Shown piece by piece: positions 61,570 through 64,000 of a stretch of 64,000 nucleotides of DNA. The notes under the pieces are model-generated. The model was given only the letters and a program-made list of their open reading frames with translations. It made no database searches and was not told where the DNA came from. Within the stretch, counting starts at the first letter, position 1. Every line of letters starts with the position of its first letter. This DNA comes from Kitasatospora mediocidica KCTC 9733 (GTDB taxonomy: Bacteria > Actinomycetota > Actinomycetes > Streptomycetales > Streptomycetaceae). The position numbers and the translations under genes were made by a program. The DNA lies in NCBI RefSeq assembly GCF_000744225.1, contig NZ_JQLN01000001.1:186001-250000 (forward strand), read 5' to 3'.

Positions 61570-61724
61570 CGTACGCCGCGGACCGCCTCTGGGAAGAGGC
61601 CGCCTACGTGGCGTACTACCTCCACTGGTCCCTGGACTCGATCCTCGACCTCGAACACCCGGTTCGCCGCCGGGTGATCGACGAGGTCGGCCGGATCCAC
61701 CGTCAGCTCGCGGAGGACGACTGA
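61566..61724 (+). CDS. Very small eCIS protein lacking a standard start codon
   Basis: A 52-codon frame that begins at or near CTG 61566, overlapping the preceding stop, and ends TGA at 61724. The product reads TYAADRLWEEAAYVAYYLHW, then SLDSILDLEHPVRRRVIDEV. It matches, as I recall, the small eCIS protein family known as DUF6760, normally starting M-T-Y-A. In frame there is a stop at 61548-61550 and no ATG, GTG or TTG until GTG 61608, which would remove 14 conserved residues. Start use is therefore CTG or the short form; GGGGGAAG lies directly upstream of the CTG. Confidence 0.65.
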   Translation: MTYAADRLWEEAAYVAYYLHWSLDSILDLEHPVRRRVIDEVGRIHRQLAEDD

Positions 61725-61780
61725 CGAACACCGCGTGTCAAGGCCCCCCTTCGCCGGCACCCCCTCAGGAGCTTCCCACC

Positions 61781-64000
61781 ATGATCTGGCCCTTCGGCGG
61801 CAAGCGCCGCCCCGTCGCGTCACCCGCACCGGCCGCGCCGACGACGCCCGCGTCGTCGGACGGCGGACCGGCGGCGGTGGCGGCTCCCGAGTCCGTTCCG
61901 GTACCGCCCGCTGCCTGGCGGTCGGCGGCCCCGCTGCGGGTGACGGCGAAGGCGGGTCCGCTCACCCTCACCGCCACGGGCGCGGCGCCGGTGAGCGCGG
62001 CCGTCCCGGTGGCGGCGCCTGCGCGGGTGCCGGCCGGTCGGCGTCCGGTGGGGACGGTGACCGGTCTCGCGGTGGTGTCCGCGCGTCCGCCGCGCGCGGG
62101 CGGGCAGGACGGGCTCCACGACCCCGCCGATCCGGCGGAGTCGGCGCCCTCCGCCCTGCCGCACCCGGCGCCGGCCCGGCGGGTCCGCACGGTGGCGGAA
62201 AGCACCGCGCGCCCCTCGCTGGTGCACGCGGACGACGCGTACCTGGGCGAGCCCCGGGTGGCGGAGCGCCCGGCCACGCCGGCGTGGATGAGCGGGCTGG
62301 GCAGCGCCGGGACCCCGCTGGACATGTCCGCCTTCCTGTTCCCCGGACTGCCGACCATCGAGGAGGCGGCCGAGCTCGAGCCGAGCCCGGCACCACCGGT
62401 CTCCCGCGGCGCCCAGCTGCCGCGGCTGACGCTCGGTCAGAGCCGCCGCCGCGGCCGGGACGGCGACCGCAACGAGTCGCAGGGACAGGCCCCCGACACC
62501 GCGCCGGACCCCCCGGCGCAGGCACCGGCACCGGCACCGGCACCGGCAGCACCCCCGCAGGCGCCCGCGCCCCGGCCGGAGCCTGCGCCGATGGACGCGG
62601 CCGCGACCGAGCCGCCGCAGGCCCTGCCCCATCCCCTGCCCCCGCGTGGACGTTCGGACCGGGCCACCGACCCCGCACCGGCGGCTGACCCGGTCCCGGA
62701 CACGCAGTCGGCGCACGCGCCCACCGCCGCCGAGGACGCCGAGGACGCCGAGCCGCAGATCCGGCACCTCCCGCTTCCGCACCCGCCCTCCGGCAGGCCC
62801 GGACGCTCCGGTACGGCCGCGCCGGAACCGCACGCGCCCACCGCGGCCGGCTCCCACGACGCGCCGGCCCCCGTCCCCGGCCTCCCCCGCCCGGAGCTCC
62901 CGGCCAGACCGGCCGTCCCGGTGGGCCTGCGCGCCCCCCTGCCGTCCCACCAGGCCGCCGCCCCCGAGGAGGCCGCCGACCACGACACCTCCCGCCCGAC
63001 GGACTCCTCCGGCGCGACCGCACCGGTCGGCCTGCACGCCCCGCTGCCGACCCGTCCAGCCGGCCTCGCGGCAGCGGACGGGACTGCGGAGCCCGGCACG
63101 CCGCGGCGCAGCGCCGCTCCGCTCGGGCTCCAGGCACCGCTGGCCCACCCCGCGCGCCGCGCCCCGCGCGCCGACGACGCCTCGGACGCACCCGTGTCCG
63201 TGCCCCAGGACATCGCCAGCACCTTCGCCCGGCTCTACGGCGCCGACGTCTCGTCGGTGCCCGTCCACCGTGGCCCGGCCGCGGACGCCCAGGCCACCGG
63301 ACTGTCCGCCCGGGCCTTCACCCGGGACGGCGAGGTCTACCTGCCCGAGAACGCGGGCCCGTTGGAGCATCCGCGCGTGCGCGGCCTGCTGGCCCACGAG
63401 TTGACGCACGCCGTGCAGCAGCGCCGGCACGGGTCCGCGCTGCCGTCCGAGAACTCGCCGGTCGGGTCGGCGATGGAGCTGGAAGCCCAGGTGGTGGAGC
63501 GGCACGTCTCCGGTGATGCCGGCGTCCCCGCCCCGGAGGTCGCCCGCGACTTCGTCGCGGCGGTCGAGCAGGCCGACTCCGGCCACACCGGCGGGGACGG
63601 CCACGACCACGGCAGCGACCAGTCGGGCACCGACCTGTCGAGCCTGGTCGGCATGTCCTGGAGCCCCGACACCGGAATGGTCCCGGGCGGCGAGGGCGTG
63701 CAGCGGGCCCGCACCGAGATGGAGATCAACAAGGAGTTCCTGGACGAGCTGAACGAGTACAACCTGAAGCGGGGCAAGCCCTCCGTTCCCGGTGTCGAGG
63801 CGCTCGACCCGGAGGAACGCGAAAAGCTGCTGATCAGGCAGCGCCGGGCGGACAACGAATCCGATCCGGACGAGATCGCCGCCGCGGAGAGCCGCAAGCT
63901 CGACTGGTCGGAGTGGGCCGCACAGACCGGCTCGGCCGTGGTCGCCGGCCTCGCCCGGCCCTTCCACAACATGGACGAGGAGCGCGAGAACAAGCTGCGC
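61781..64000 (+). CDS. eCIS core (DUF4157) protein, 3' partial
   Basis: 740 codons are visible, open to the window edge. The first 480 residues are low-complexity Pro/Ala-rich linker with three copies of a short repeat (VGLRAPLP, VGLHAPLP, LGLQAPLA near residues 384, 417 and 450). The DUF4157 (eCIS-core) domain follows at about 470-580: FARLYGADVSSVPVHRG, AFTRDGEVYLPENAGP and the HExxH motif HELTHAVQQRRHG (His539 to His543). This domain marks proteins loaded in eCIS; the HExxH is metalloprotease-like. The C-terminal part beyond 600 becomes charged and helical. No signal peptide. ATG at 61781 follows CAGGAG. Confidence 0.88.
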   Translation, partial: MIWPFGGKRRPVASPAPAAPTTPASSDGGPAAVAAPESVPVPPAAWRSAAPLRVTAKAGPLTLTATGAAPVSAAVPVAAPARVPAGRRPVGTVTGLAVVSARPPRAGGQDGLHDPADPAESAPSALPHPAPARRVRTVAESTARPSLVHADDAYLGEPRVAERPATPAWMSGLGSAGTPLDMSAFLFPGLPTIEEAAELEPSPAPPVSRGAQLPRLTLGQSRRRGRDGDRNESQGQAPDTAPDPPAQAPAPAPAPAAPPQAPAPRPEPAPMDAAATEPPQALPHPLPPRGRSDRATDPAPAADPVPDTQSAHAPTAAEDAEDAEPQIRHLPLPHPPSGRPGRSGTAAPEPHAPTAAGSHDAPAPVPGLPRPELPARPAVPVGLRAPLPSHQAAAPEEAADHDTSRPTDSSGATAPVGLHAPLPTRPAGLAAADGTAEPGTPRRSAAPLGLQAPLAHPARRAPRADDASDAPVSVPQDIASTFARLYGADVSSVPVHRGPAADAQATGLSARAFTRDGEVYLPENAGPLEHPRVRGLLAHELTHAVQQRRHGSALPSENSPVGSAMELEAQVVERHVSGDAGVPAPEVARDFVAAVEQADSGHTGGDGHDHGSDQSGTDLSSLVGMSWSPDTGMVPGGEGVQRARTEMEINKEFLDELNEYNLKRGKPSVPGVEALDPEEREKLLIRQRRADNESDPDEIAAAESRKLDWSEWAAQTGSAVVAGLARPFHNMDEERENKLR

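Overview
The window is high-GC actinomycete DNA, almost certainly from a streptomycete (Streptomyces, Kitasatospora or a close relative). The evidence is strong G/C third-position bias, frequent GTG starts, two WhiB-like proteins, a complete cvn conservon (roadblock, DUF742 and small GTPase genes), LAL-type LuxR and IS701-like proteins, and an Rpf-type cell-wall hydrolase. I saw no rRNA, tRNA, CRISPR array or complete insertion sequence.

Layout. 1-6.6 kb: the 3' part of a secreted phosphoesterase with a beta-propeller tail; a two-gene lipid or natural-product cassette (a tandem alpha-oxoamine-synthase-like PLP enzyme with a degenerate first half, plus a short-chain dehydrogenase with an altered active site); a small secreted transglycosylase. 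6.7-13.7 kb: an MFS exporter with an alpha/beta hydrolase, an unrecognised 403-aa protein, a TetR regulator, an orphan membrane histidine kinase and a divergent Wbl protein. 14-19.7 kb: an IS701-like transposase relic, an amino-acid permease, a second MFS exporter and a secreted YVTN propeller protein. 20-25 kb: a duplicated-domain protein of unknown function, a LAL regulator and a 43-aa basic peptide gene. 25.3-29.5 kb: small regulatory-looking genes, including an acyl carrier protein fused by overlap to an AAA ATPase gene, a cold-shock protein, and two paralogous small proteins. 29.8-38.8 kb: a surface-anchored DUF11 protein, a sugar permease, LysM-NlpC/P60 and Rpf-LysM hydrolases with structured leaders, a second orphan kinase and signal peptidase I. 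39-43.6 kb: a two-component system translationally coupled to a membrane Ig-like protein, a small unknown protein and an atypical NarL-type regulator. 44-50.7 kb: the conservon, an extra roadblock protein and a second Wbl. 50.8-58.3 kb: stress, acetyltransferase and esterase genes, a large helical protein with a small acidic partner, and a class A penicillin-binding protein. 58.3-64 kb: the start of an extracellular contractile injection system (eCIS): a DUF4255 cap/terminator protein on the minus strand, divergent from sheath, tube, a zinc-ribbon protein, a very small protein without a standard start codon, and a long eCIS-core (DUF4157) protein that runs off the window.

Recurring themes are cell-envelope remodelling (four secreted or membrane cell-wall enzymes), signalling (three histidine kinases, a conservon, Wbl proteins, and HATPase and roadblock proteins) and the eCIS. 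The most striking feature outside the genes is an 8-bp palindrome, CCGATCGG, often preceded by CTCCC. I find 12 perfect copies in about 9.2 kb of intergenic DNA, several in promoter regions, including the divergent eCIS promoter, where it sits at the centre of a 22-bp near-palindrome.
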